A stretch of 25,247 nt of DNA from an uncultured Collinsella sp. (GTDB taxonomy: Bacteria > Actinomycetota > Coriobacteriia > Coriobacteriales > Coriobacteriaceae). Made by a program: the position numbers and the translations under genes. The notes under the pieces are model-generated. The model had not been told where the DNA came from and made no database searches. It worked only from the letters and a program-made list of their open reading frames with translations. The number at the start of each line of letters is the position of its first letter. The first letter of the stretch is position 1. Shown here piece after piece: positions 8,855 through 15,804 of the stretch. The stretch lies in contig CABQWP010000027.1 of the NCBI GenBank assembly GCA_902467875.1, positions 1 to 25,247 of the forward strand, given 5' to 3'.

Positions 8855-9592
8855 CTAAACGTTTGCTCGGTTGGTGAAGATGCCCTTTTTGGAAGTCCCC
8901 TGATCGTCGGAGCCCTTCTTAACCTTCTTACCGTCCTTGGTGTAGTAAGAATAGTAGTACTCGCTGGTCTCGGTCTCACAGTAATTCATGACGGTACCGA
9001 TGAGCTTGACCTTTTCGGACTTCTTAAGCTGGCCGATGGCGTTGAGTGCCTCCTCGCGCTTGGTGAAGTCCTCGCGCACCACGAACAGCGTGCCGTCGGT
9101 CAGGCTGGCAATCTCGGCAGCATCGATGAAGGTGCCGACCGGAGGAGCGTCGAAGATGACGTACTGGAACTTGGCAGACAGCGCCTTGACCAGCTTGGCA
9201 AAGCGGTGAGAAACGATGATGTCGGCAGGATTGGGAATGTGCGGCTCGGCATCGAGGAAGTAGAAGTTCTTCTGACCCGTCTCGACAATTGCCTGGTCAA
9301 TGGAGATCTGCTCGGAAAGGACCGCATAGAGTCCGCCGCGCGAACGAACGCCGAGCATATCGGAAAGGGACCTGCGGCGCATATCGGCCTCGACCAGGAG
9401 CACGGACTTGCCGCTCGTGGCGATAGCCTGGGCAAGGTTGATGGAAACCGTAGACTTGCCCTCGTTGGGAATCGAGGACGTGACGGTAATGGTGCGAATG
9501 GGGTCGTCCACGCTCGCAAAGCGGATGTTGGCCAGAAGGGTCTTGGCGGCATTCTGTACAACGAGCTTATCGGTGTTCTTTGCCTTAGCCAT
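8855..9592 (-). CDS. cpsD: Polysaccharide biosynthesis tyrosine kinase, CpsD/CapB-like
   Basis: This is a bacterial tyrosine kinase (BY-kinase) that acts with a separate membrane adaptor to control capsule or exopolysaccharide assembly. The Walker A motif is SSIPNEGKST (39-48), Walker A' is LLVEAD (65-70) and Walker B is VIFDAP (145-150). The C-terminus carries the autophosphorylation tyrosine cluster EYYYSYY (211-217). There are no membrane spans, as expected for the Gram-positive split kinase/adaptor type. It starts two bases after the stop of cpsC, so the two are coupled, and cpsB follows. The 245-residue length is normal for the family. Confidence 0.95.
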   Translation of the reverse strand: MAKAKNTDKLVVQNAAKTLLANIRFASVDDPIRTITVTSSIPNEGKSTVSINLAQAIATSGKSVLLVEADMRRRSLSDMLGVRSRGGLYAVLSEQISIDQAIVETGQKNFYFLDAEPHIPNPADIIVSHRFAKLVKALSAKFQYVIFDAPPVGTFIDAAEIASLTDGTLFVVREDFTKREEALNAIGQLKKSEKVKLIGTVMNYCETETSEYYYSYYTKDGKKVKKGSDDQGTSKKGIFTNRANV

Positions 9593-9594
9593 GC

Positions 9595-10251
9595 CTATTT
9601 ACCACCTTTCATAGCCGGAATTCGGCCAACAACGGGAATGCCCAGGAGCTCTTCTGCCTCTTCGGCACCGCGGATGCGGGTATTGAGCATGTCTGCCAAA
9701 ACGACATAGGCAACTGCGATAAAGATACCGGCGAGGAACGCGACAGCAACGTACAGCATACGCTTGGGACCGCTGGGGGCTTCGGGGGTCTTAGCCTCGT
9801 CGATAACGTTGATGCTCTGGGCAGCGCCGACGTTCTGAGCGACCGTACTCACCGAGCTGGCCATGGCCTTTGCGACCTTAGCCGTCTCCTTGGCATCGGT
9901 GCCGGTAACCGAAAGCGTAATGACACGCGTGGTGGTCTCGGAGGAAACAGACACCTTGTAGTCATCCAGATCGGTGAGGCCCAGTTCATTGGCTGCGCCG
10001 CTCTTAACGCTATCGCTATCCAGCAGCGTGGCGATATCGTTGGAAAGCATCTGACTCGCCGAGAGATCGTTGTAGCTCATCTGACCGCTATCGTCGGTCT
10101 TGGCGAGAATGTACATGCTCGTCGTCGCGGTATAGGTGTTGTCCATCGCAACGAAGGACACGATGCCCATGGCGATCGCGCAGACCACCGGAAGGGTGAT
10201 GACCAGCTGAAGGTGCTTCTTCAGCAGCTGGAACAGTTCGAGAAGGGTCAT
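9595..10251 (-). CDS. cpsC: Wzz/CpsC-type chain-length determinant and kinase adaptor
   Basis: This membrane protein regulates polysaccharide chain length and activates the CpsD kinase. Span one is at about residues 17-36 and span two at 165-187, with an extracellular loop between them. A proline-rich motif before span two (KTPEAPSGPKR) is typical of Wzz proteins. The short cytoplasmic C-terminus (LLGIPVVGRIP) is the usual kinase-contact segment. It is the first gene of the cpsC-cpsD-cpsB transcript. The upstream 195 bases hold the phoR terminator hairpin, a 14-bp palindrome at 10344-10357 and no gene. The start is supported by GAAAGGCAAGC upstream of the ATG. Confidence 0.92.
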   Translation of the reverse strand: MTLLELFQLLKKHLQLVITLPVVCAIAMGIVSFVAMDNTYTATTSMYILAKTDDSGQMSYNDLSASQMLSNDIATLLDSDSVKSGAANELGLTDLDDYKVSVSSETTTRVITLSVTGTDAKETAKVAKAMASSVSTVAQNVGAAQSINVIDEAKTPEAPSGPKRMLYVAVAFLAGIFIAVAYVVLADMLNTRIRGAEEAEELLGIPVVGRIPAMKGGK

Positions 10252-10343
10252 GCAGCTTGCCTTTCATTTCCCCAGTTCGGATTGACAAAACTGTCCGTAT
10301 GTTATCGCATCTTTTTACCGAGACCAAACTCTATACATAAGAA

Positions 10344-10357
10344 ACAGGCTCTCCTGT
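10344..10357. promoter_or_regulatory. Palindrome in the cpsC upstream region
   Basis: ACAGG and CCTGT flank a CTCT spacer about 95 bases before the cpsC start. It lies among AT-rich promoter-like sequence (TATGTATAGA on the minus strand). It could be an operator; no regulator can be named. Confidence 0.3.
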
Positions 10358-10392
10358 AAAAATGTCGGAAGCAATCGTAAAATTGCACAACA

Positions 10393-10421
10393 ACGCCGCA
10401 CCCGAAAGTCAAATGCGGCGT
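10393..10421 (-). terminator. phoR terminator hairpin
   Basis: ACGCCGCA (10393-10400) and TGCGGCGT (10414-10421) form an 8-bp stem just after the phoR stop. TGTTGTGCAATTTT follows on the minus strand. The T run is imperfect, so termination may be partial, with readthrough toward cpsC. Confidence 0.55.
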
Positions 10422-10446
10422 CTGCATCAATATCTATGTTATATCG

Positions 10447-11871
10447 CTATGCGAATGGCTCGTCCTGCTGTATGGGAAACGTCACCGTAATGGTGGTTCC
10501 CACGCCCAACTCGCTCGACAGATCGAGCGTGGCGTGATGATACAGGGCCGCATGCTTGACAATGGCAAGCCCCAGACCGGTTCCGCCGCGTGCCTTGGAC
10601 CTACTCTTGTCCACGCGATAGAACCGCTCAAATACCTTGCCCTGTTCTTCAGGCGCGATACCGATTCCCGTGTCGGCGACCGCAAGGAACGGATGGCCTT
10701 CGTCGTTGGTGCCGCACTGCAGCGTAACCGTACCGCCGGGTCGATTGTAGCGGATGGCGTTGCTTGCCAGATTATAGATGAGCTCGTCAATCAAGCGCGA
10801 CACGCCCTCGATGACCACAGGCTTGGTCTCATGACTTATCGTCACATTCGCCTGACGGGCGACCTGTTCAAGGCGCTGCTCGACCGCGTAGATGGCACGC
10901 GAGAGCTCAATAGGCTCCGTGGACCCAATGGGCACCGCCTCGCCCTCAGCTGCACGCTCGGCCTCGTCCAAGTTAGACAGCGTAAGGATATCGTTGACAA
11001 GCGCTGCCAAGCGGCCCGCCTCACGATAGATGCGACCGCCAAAGTTGCGCAGGTCGCCCTCGCCCTCGACCATGCCGTTTGCGATGAGCTCGGCATAGCC
11101 CGAAATCGCCGTAAGCGGCGTCTTGAGCTCATGGGTGATATTCGCCGTGAACTCGCGGCGCATACGGTCGTTGTCCGCCAGCACCGCCATTTGGCGCTTG
11201 AGCTCCTGGCGCTGCGACTCAATACGCTCAAGCATGGGGACCATCTCGGCATAGGCGTGCTCATAGCTACGGCGTGGGTGGTCCAAATCCACCTCTTGCA
11301 AAGGCGCGATGATGGCACGGGACTCGCGGCGCGCCATAAAAAACGAGAGTACCGCACCCGCTGCTGCGATAAGCAGCATCGGCGCCACCATCGACAGCAA
11401 AATCGCCGCAACGCCAGGCTGGGCCTGCGCCAAGCGGACAACCTGGCCGTTATCAAGGGCGACGGCGCGATACAGCATAATCTCGTCGAGCGTAGAGCTT
11501 GCGCGCTCCGCGGAACCCGAACCACTCTCAAAGGCCTCGATGACCTCGGGGCGATCGCCATGGTTGGGCAGTGTGGAAGGCGACGCCTCGTTGTCGTAGG
11601 CAACCGATCCATCCTTGTTAATCAGCGTGATGCGCAAGTCCTCTCGATCGAGGCTACGCAAGAACGGGATGGGCTCCTGCTGCTCGTCGAGGGCGGCAGC
11701 AATGAGCTCGGTTTCTTGCGCCAGGTTGGCACTCGTGGCATCCGCCAAGGTGTTTTGCACAAAGAACGCACCCAGCACCGTAAACGCCACGATAACCGCC
11801 ATGGCGCAGACAAAGATCGTCACAAAAACGCGGTGCGACAGCGTATGTTTTCCCTGGGGGGCGAAGACCAC
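10447..11871 (-). CDS. phoR: Sensor histidine kinase, PhoR-like
   Basis: This is a membrane sensor kinase of a two-component system, paired with the response regulator just upstream. Span one is at about residues 14-37, followed by an extracellular sensor region, and span two is at 154-178. The HisKA motif NITHELKTPLT carries the phosphorylated His247. The ATP-binding domain has an N box (YNLASNA, 366-372), a G1 box (DTGIG, 400-404), FERFYRVD and a G2 box (GGTGLGLA, 429-436). The gene starts with GTG three bases after the phoB stop, with GGAGGAG upstream, so translation is coupled. The PhoR assignment rests on the domain type and on pstB/phoB next door; the sensed signal is inferred. Confidence 0.9.
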   Translation of the reverse strand: MVFAPQGKHTLSHRVFVTIFVCAMAVIVAFTVLGAFFVQNTLADATSANLAQETELIAAALDEQQEPIPFLRSLDREDLRITLINKDGSVAYDNEASPSTLPNHGDRPEVIEAFESGSGSAERASSTLDEIMLYRAVALDNGQVVRLAQAQPGVAAILLSMVAPMLLIAAAGAVLSFFMARRESRAIIAPLQEVDLDHPRRSYEHAYAEMVPMLERIESQRQELKRQMAVLADNDRMRREFTANITHELKTPLTAISGYAELIANGMVEGEGDLRNFGGRIYREAGRLAALVNDILTLSNLDEAERAAEGEAVPIGSTEPIELSRAIYAVEQRLEQVARQANVTISHETKPVVIEGVSRLIDELIYNLASNAIRYNRPGGTVTLQCGTNDEGHPFLAVADTGIGIAPEEQGKVFERFYRVDKSRSKARGGTGLGLAIVKHAALYHHATLDLSSELGVGTTITVTFPIQQDEPFA

Positions 11872-11874
11872 GGG

Positions 11875-12603
11875 TTACTCCTCCGATGCGGTGGCCGCGG
11901 TGTCGTCACCTTCGGCACCATCACCGGCAGAAGGCTCGGCCAAGCGGTAGCCCACGCCGCGCACGGTCTCGATGGCGCTGGCATGCTCGCCCAGTTTTTG
12001 GCGAAGCGTCTGCACGTGCACGTCAACAGTGCGCGAACCGCCGTCGAAGTCCCAGCCCCACACGCTCTGCAGCAACGACTCGCGGGTAAAGACCACGCCG
12101 GGCTTGCGCATGAGGTACTCGAGCAGGTCGAACTCGCGCAGGGTGAGCTTAAGCGACTCGCCGGCAACAGTCACCTCACGATGGCTGGGCGAGAGCACGA
12201 TGTCGCCCACGCTGAGCACATCGCTTGCCTGTTTGACCATGCCGCCGCGACGCAGCAGTGCGCGGCAGCGGCTGGCGAGCTCCATGAGCGAAAACGGCTT
12301 AGTCAGGTAATCGTCGGCACCGCCATCGAGCGCCATCACCTTGTCGAGCTCGGTATCCTTGGCGGTAAGCATCATGATGGGCACCGTCGCCGTCAGGCGA
12401 TCGGCACGCAGTCGACGCATAATCGCCAAGCCATCGGTATCGGGCAGCATGATGTCGAGCAGGACGGCATCGGGTACCCGTCGCGCCACGGCAGCCTTAA
12501 ACTCACCGTCGCACGAAAAGCCTTCGGCCTCAATCCCCTGCTTGCGCAGCGCATAGACCGTCAAATCCCTGATGTTGTCATCGTCCTCGACGTAATAGAT
12601 CAT
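11875..12603 (-). CDS. phoB: OmpR/PhoB-family response regulator
   Basis: This is a DNA-binding response regulator. The receiver domain has an acidic pair at residues 6-7, the phospho-acceptor Asp50 (LLDIMLPD), Thr80 and Lys102. The C-terminal winged helix (about 138-230) includes LTLREFDLLEYLM, RTVDVHVQTLRQKLG and the closing VRGVGYRL hairpin. The start at 12603 (MIYYVEDD) is preferred over an in-frame upstream ATG at 12627 because AAAGGGG lies six bases before it and the receiver fold begins there. The neighbours pstB and phoR argue for control of phosphate genes. A Glu/Asp/Ala-rich tail ends the protein. Confidence 0.93.
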   Translation of the reverse strand: MIYYVEDDDNIRDLTVYALRKQGIEAEGFSCDGEFKAAVARRVPDAVLLDIMLPDTDGLAIMRRLRADRLTATVPIMMLTAKDTELDKVMALDGGADDYLTKPFSLMELASRCRALLRRGGMVKQASDVLSVGDIVLSPSHREVTVAGESLKLTLREFDLLEYLMRKPGVVFTRESLLQSVWGWDFDGGSRTVDVHVQTLRQKLGEHASAIETVRGVGYRLAEPSAGDGAEGDDTAATASEE

Positions 12604-12643
12604 GTTGAACCCCTTTGCGGCCGGCATGACCGCATCTTAACCC

Positions 12644-12657
12644 TAAAGGTACCTTTA
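12644..12657. promoter_or_regulatory. Perfect 14-bp palindrome between pstB and phoB
   Basis: TAAAGGTACCTTTA is fully symmetric and lies in the 64-base gap between the pstB stop and the phoB start. PhoB-type regulators normally bind direct repeats, so this is more likely a site for another dimeric factor or a small hairpin. Role unknown. Confidence 0.4.
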
Positions 12658-12667
12658 CTAGATGGTA

Positions 12668-13543
12668 TCAGCCAAAACGCCCCGTCAAATAATCCGCCGT
12701 GCGCGGATCGGTCGGATTCTTGAAGAGTTGCGCGGTGGGCGCGTGCTCCACCAGCTCACCCAGCAAAAAGAATGCGACCGAATCGGAGATACGCGCCGCC
12801 TGCTGCATATTGTGCGTAACGACCACGAGCGTGCAGGTCTCTTTGAGCTCGCAGGCCAGCTGCTCCACCACCAGCGTCGACACAGGGTCGAGTGCCGAGG
12901 TCGGCTCGTCCATCAGCAGAATGTCGGGCTGCACGGCAAGTGCGCGGGCGATGCACAGACGCTGCTGCTGGCCGCCCGAAAGACCCAGACCCGACTCTTT
13001 GAGCTTGTCCTTGGCCTCGTCCCACAGGGCGGCGCGTCGCAGGGAGTCTTCGACCAGCTCGTCGAGCACGACGCGATCGCGCACACCCATACCGCGCGGC
13101 CCATAGGCGACGTTGTCGTAGATGCTCATGGGAAACGGGTTGGGGCGCTGGAACACCATGCCCACGCGCTGGCGAAGGCGGCAGATGTCGTAGTCGCCCA
13201 GGATATCTTGACCATCGAGCGCAATCTTGCCCTCGATTCGGCAGTCCTTGATGCCGTCGTTCATGCGGTTAAAGCAGCGCAGCAACGTGGACTTTCCGCA
13301 GCCCGAAGGCCCGATGAACGAGGTAATCTGCTTGTCGCGGATCTTGATATTCACGTCCTTGAGCGCATGGTGGTCGCCATAGAACAGGTCGAGGCCCTCA
13401 ACATCGATTCGCGTCGGCGAGGCGGCAAGATCTTCTGCCGTGGGGCGAGTCGCATCCCCAACCTCGCGCTCGTGCGCGGCCTCGGCCTGCGCTTTCATGA
13501 GTTCTTCAAGCTCCGTGGGCTCCACAGCCGCAGCAGCCGTCAT
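12668..13543 (-). CDS. pstB: Phosphate ABC transporter ATP-binding protein PstB
   Basis: This is the ATPase subunit of the high-affinity phosphate importer. Walker A is GPSGCGKST (78-86), followed by the PstB-typical LRCFNRMND. The Q-loop is VFQRPNPFPMSIYDNVAYGPR, the signature is LSGGQQQR (188-195), Walker B is ILLMDEP and the switch His is at 244. The protein has an unusual N-terminal extension of about 45 residues, Ala/Glu-rich, before the ABC domain begins (RIDVEGLDLFYGDHHALKDV). The start at 13543 is chosen because GGAGGT lies eight bases before it; a longer reading from GTG at 13558 would contain that site. No pstS, pstC, pstA or phoU is adjacent. It heads the pstB-phoB-phoR run. Confidence 0.95.
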   Translation of the reverse strand: MTAAAAVEPTELEELMKAQAEAAHEREVGDATRPTAEDLAASPTRIDVEGLDLFYGDHHALKDVNIKIRDKQITSFIGPSGCGKSTLLRCFNRMNDGIKDCRIEGKIALDGQDILGDYDICRLRQRVGMVFQRPNPFPMSIYDNVAYGPRGMGVRDRVVLDELVEDSLRRAALWDEAKDKLKESGLGLSGGQQQRLCIARALAVQPDILLMDEPTSALDPVSTLVVEQLACELKETCTLVVVTHNMQQAARISDSVAFFLLGELVEHAPTAQLFKNPTDPRTADYLTGRFG

Positions 13544-13619
13544 ACCGCATACCTCCACATCGATATCAATTCAGCAGTATCGATAGTAGGAATCGCGGCT
13601 CATATGCACGTGAGCGCAT

Positions 13620-13625
13620 TGTCAA
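13620..13625 (-). promoter_or_regulatory. Candidate -35 box upstream of pstB
   Basis: A perfect TTGACA lies about 77 bases before the pstB start on the minus strand, preceded by a related TTACAA. No matching -10 at 16-18 bases is evident. The two hexamers spaced by four bases loosely recall a Pho-box repeat, but the match is weak. Confidence 0.3.
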
Positions 13626-13646
13626 GTGTTTGTAAGGGCACACTGG

Positions 13647-14885
13647 CTATGCGGCGGGCAGCTCGATGGTGAATATCGTGTGTTCGGGCGTCGATTCACA
13701 TGCAACGGTACCGCCGTGCGCGCATACGATCTCCTTGGCGATGGCAAGCCCCAGTCCAGCGCCGCCGCGATTGGTCGCACGCGCCGCATCCAGGCGATAG
13801 AACTTCTCAAAGATCACCTTGAGCTTTGCCTCAGGGATGGGATCGCCCTGATTGATAAAGCGCACGCGCACGCCACCGCCGTCCCGGCGTCTGGCCTCGA
13901 TCGTGATGGTCGAGCCCTCATAGCTATAGGCAATAGCGTTTTTCATGATGTTGTTGAACACGCGAGCCATTTTGTCGCCATCCACGAGCACCGTCAGGTC
14001 CTCGCGAATATCAACTTGGACTTCCTTATGCTGCTCGTTGAGGATGGGATAGAACTCGTCAGTCACCTGAGCCAGCAGCAACCCCAGATCAACATAGCCG
14101 CGCGTGAGCACGATATCGTGGAAGTCAAAGCGCGTGATATCGAAGAACTCTTCGATGAGCGTATCGAGCCGGTGCGCCTTGTCGAGCGCCACGCCCGTAA
14201 AGTGCGCACGTTGCTCAACCGGCAGCTCGGGAGCCTCTTGCAGCAGCGAAAGATAGCCCACTACGCTCGCAAGCGGGGTGCGTAGGTCATGTGCCAAGTA
14301 CGTGACCAAATCGTCCTTGCGATGCGACTCGTCACGCAGAGCTTGCTGCACCTTGCGCTCACGGTCACGCACGCGGTTAAGGGCGCCCTCGACCTCCAAG
14401 AAGTCGCCGTCGATGTTATCCCAGGTGTCGGGGTGATCGATCAGGCGATCTTGAATACGAGCGGCCAGCACACAATCGGCATGCTGCTCGCCCTGCTCGT
14501 AGCCCTGGTAGTACAGGGCGCGGCCACACAAGAACAGCACGCACGCGGCAAGCGCCAGCACAAAGCCAAGCATGTTGAATACAAAGCCGGCATCGAACAG
14601 CACCGGCCCTTCGATGCCGCCGAGCGCCATGGCGCCAATCGCCAACGTCATGGCCCACGCGGCGCCGCCAATCACCACGCAGCGGCACACGATCTCAAAT
14701 CGATCGATCAGCAAAAAGCCGACAAGCAGCACCGCCAAGATTCCGACGATGTTGTCGATGCCAATCAGCAGCAGGCTCAGCAAAAAGAGCAGCACCGTTG
14801 CAAGCGCGCGGTTGTCGACGACCGACCTCACGTATTCAAAGAGCCGATCGGGCACCTCGAACGCTTGCCTATCGTCTTTTGTCAT
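13647..14885 (-). CDS. VanS-like sensor histidine kinase
   Basis: This is a membrane sensor kinase with four closely spaced predicted spans in the first 125 residues (about 27-44, 45-61, 69-88, 100-121) and little extracellular sequence, so it may sense the membrane or envelope directly. HisKA has His199 in AHDLRTPLASVVGYL. The ATP-binding domain has FNNIMKNAIAYS (310-321), FEKFYRLDAARA and GGAGLGLAIAKEI (374-386), a pattern close to VanS and related cell-wall sensors. The start at 14885 is preferred: an upstream extension would overlap the regulator gene. It follows that gene by 26 bases. It lies near a divergent D,D-carboxypeptidase gene, which suggests cell-wall sensing. Confidence 0.87.
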   Translation of the reverse strand: MTKDDRQAFEVPDRLFEYVRSVVDNRALATVLLFLLSLLLIGIDNIVGILAVLLVGFLLIDRFEIVCRCVVIGGAAWAMTLAIGAMALGGIEGPVLFDAGFVFNMLGFVLALAACVLFLCGRALYYQGYEQGEQHADCVLAARIQDRLIDHPDTWDNIDGDFLEVEGALNRVRDRERKVQQALRDESHRKDDLVTYLAHDLRTPLASVVGYLSLLQEAPELPVEQRAHFTGVALDKAHRLDTLIEEFFDITRFDFHDIVLTRGYVDLGLLLAQVTDEFYPILNEQHKEVQVDIREDLTVLVDGDKMARVFNNIMKNAIAYSYEGSTITIEARRRDGGGVRVRFINQGDPIPEAKLKVIFEKFYRLDAARATNRGGAGLGLAIAKEIVCAHGGTVACESTPEHTIFTIELPAA

Positions 14886-14911
14886 ATCAAGATCCTCACA
14901 AGCGAAAAGCG

Positions 14912-15607
14912 TTATTCGATGATGTAGCCGACGCCCCAGACGTTTTTGATAAAGCGCGGCTTTTGTGCGTCGTCGCCAATCTTTTCGCGCAAGTGGCGAA
15001 TGTGCACCATCACCGTATTGTTGGAGCCGGGCATAAAATCCTCGTTCCACACCGCACGGAACAGGTCCTCCACGGCCACCACGCTGCCGCGATGCTCGAC
15101 CAGATACAGCAAGATTGAATACTCGGTGGGTGTGAGGCGTACCGGTGCACCGTCCACCGTCACGGAACGAGCGTCGCGGTTGATCTCCAAGCCGTCGAGC
15201 TGAATGGTCGGCGACTCGGCCGCCTGTGCACGGCTACCGTAGCTGGTGTAGCGGCGAAGCTGAGCGTGCACGCGCGCGACGAGCTCCAGCGGACGAAACG
15301 GCTTAACCACGTAATCGTCCGCGCCAAGCGAAAGGCCCTCGATCTTGTCTTGCTGGGCATCGCGCGCCGTCAGCATGATCACAGGATAGGTATGGCTGGA
15401 ACGGATCGTACGCAGCAGCTCAAACCCATCGATATCGGGCAGCATGACATCAAGCAGCGCCAGATCGAACTCCTGCTCCAAAATCGCCTTGGCAGCATCG
15501 GCCCCGCTATAGGCAATCTGGACATCAAAGCCCTCTTTTGTAAGGTAGATGCCAACCAAGTCGGCGATGGCCTTTTCGTCATCAACTACCAAAATGCGCT
15601 CGTTCAT
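14912..15607 (-). CDS. VanR-like OmpR-family response regulator
   Basis: This is a DNA-binding response regulator for the kinase that follows. The receiver carries an acidic pair at residues 9-10, the phospho-acceptor Asp53 (LLDVMLPDIDG), Thr80 and Lys102. The C-terminal winged helix contains LTPTEYSILLYLVEH, NTVMVHIRHLREKIG and a closing VWGVGYIIE. The 231-residue length is standard. It is transcribed divergently from the carboxypeptidase gene, and the shared intergenic region has an inverted repeat. VanR-like is a family call, not a claim of vancomycin resistance; no vanHAX genes are present in this window. Confidence 0.9.
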   Translation of the reverse strand: MNERILVVDDEKAIADLVGIYLTKEGFDVQIAYSGADAAKAILEQEFDLALLDVMLPDIDGFELLRTIRSSHTYPVIMLTARDAQQDKIEGLSLGADDYVVKPFRPLELVARVHAQLRRYTSYGSRAQAAESPTIQLDGLEINRDARSVTVDGAPVRLTPTEYSILLYLVEHRGSVVAVEDLFRAVWNEDFMPGSNNTVMVHIRHLREKIGDDAQKPRFIKNVWGVGYIIE

Positions 15608-15627
15608 GCGTGCTCCTCTCGCGCTCC

Positions 15628-15633
15628 ATTATG
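15628..15633 (-). promoter_or_regulatory. Candidate -10 box for the VanRS-like pair
   Basis: CATAAT on the minus strand lies about 20 bases before the regulator start. No good -35 is seen at 17 bases, which is common for promoters that need an activator. Confidence 0.35.
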
Positions 15634-15672
15634 CCTGAGGCGACGCACGCCACACACAACAAGCGTGGGTGA

Positions 15673-15687
15673 TTAAGTCGGCCTTAA
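15673..15687. promoter_or_regulatory. Inverted repeat between divergent regulator and carboxypeptidase genes
   Basis: TTAAG and CTTAA flank a five-base spacer, centred between the two divergent genes. It is followed by a GCACCC/GGGTGC hairpin. It is a plausible operator for autoregulation or for control of the carboxypeptidase; no binding consensus was matched. Confidence 0.3.
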
Positions 15688-15759
15688 GCACCCTTGTGCC
15701 CGTTCGGGTGCGGATGTGGGCCAAGCGCGCACGCGATGATCGCCGACGCCGGCAAACGA

Positions 15760-15765
15760 TATACT
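15760..15765 (+). promoter_or_regulatory. Candidate -10 box for the D,D-carboxypeptidase gene
   Basis: TATACT on the plus strand lies 40 bases before the chosen GTG start. It argues against the longer reading frames that begin at 15694 or 15736, because those starts would precede the transcript. The -35 region is poor. Confidence 0.45.
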
Positions 15766-15804
15766 CTAGTTTCAGAAGAGACCATCCCGTCGAAAGCGAA
15801 ATCT

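Noticed and set aside
10534..12723. 729-codon open frame opposite phoB-phoR
   Set aside because: Antisense to two well-defined genes, with Arg/His-rich translation typical of shadow frames and no family motif.
13603..13646. Pho box upstream of pstB
   Set aside because: Only two loosely related hexamers (TTACAA, TTGACA) are present; the match is too weak to call a PhoB site.
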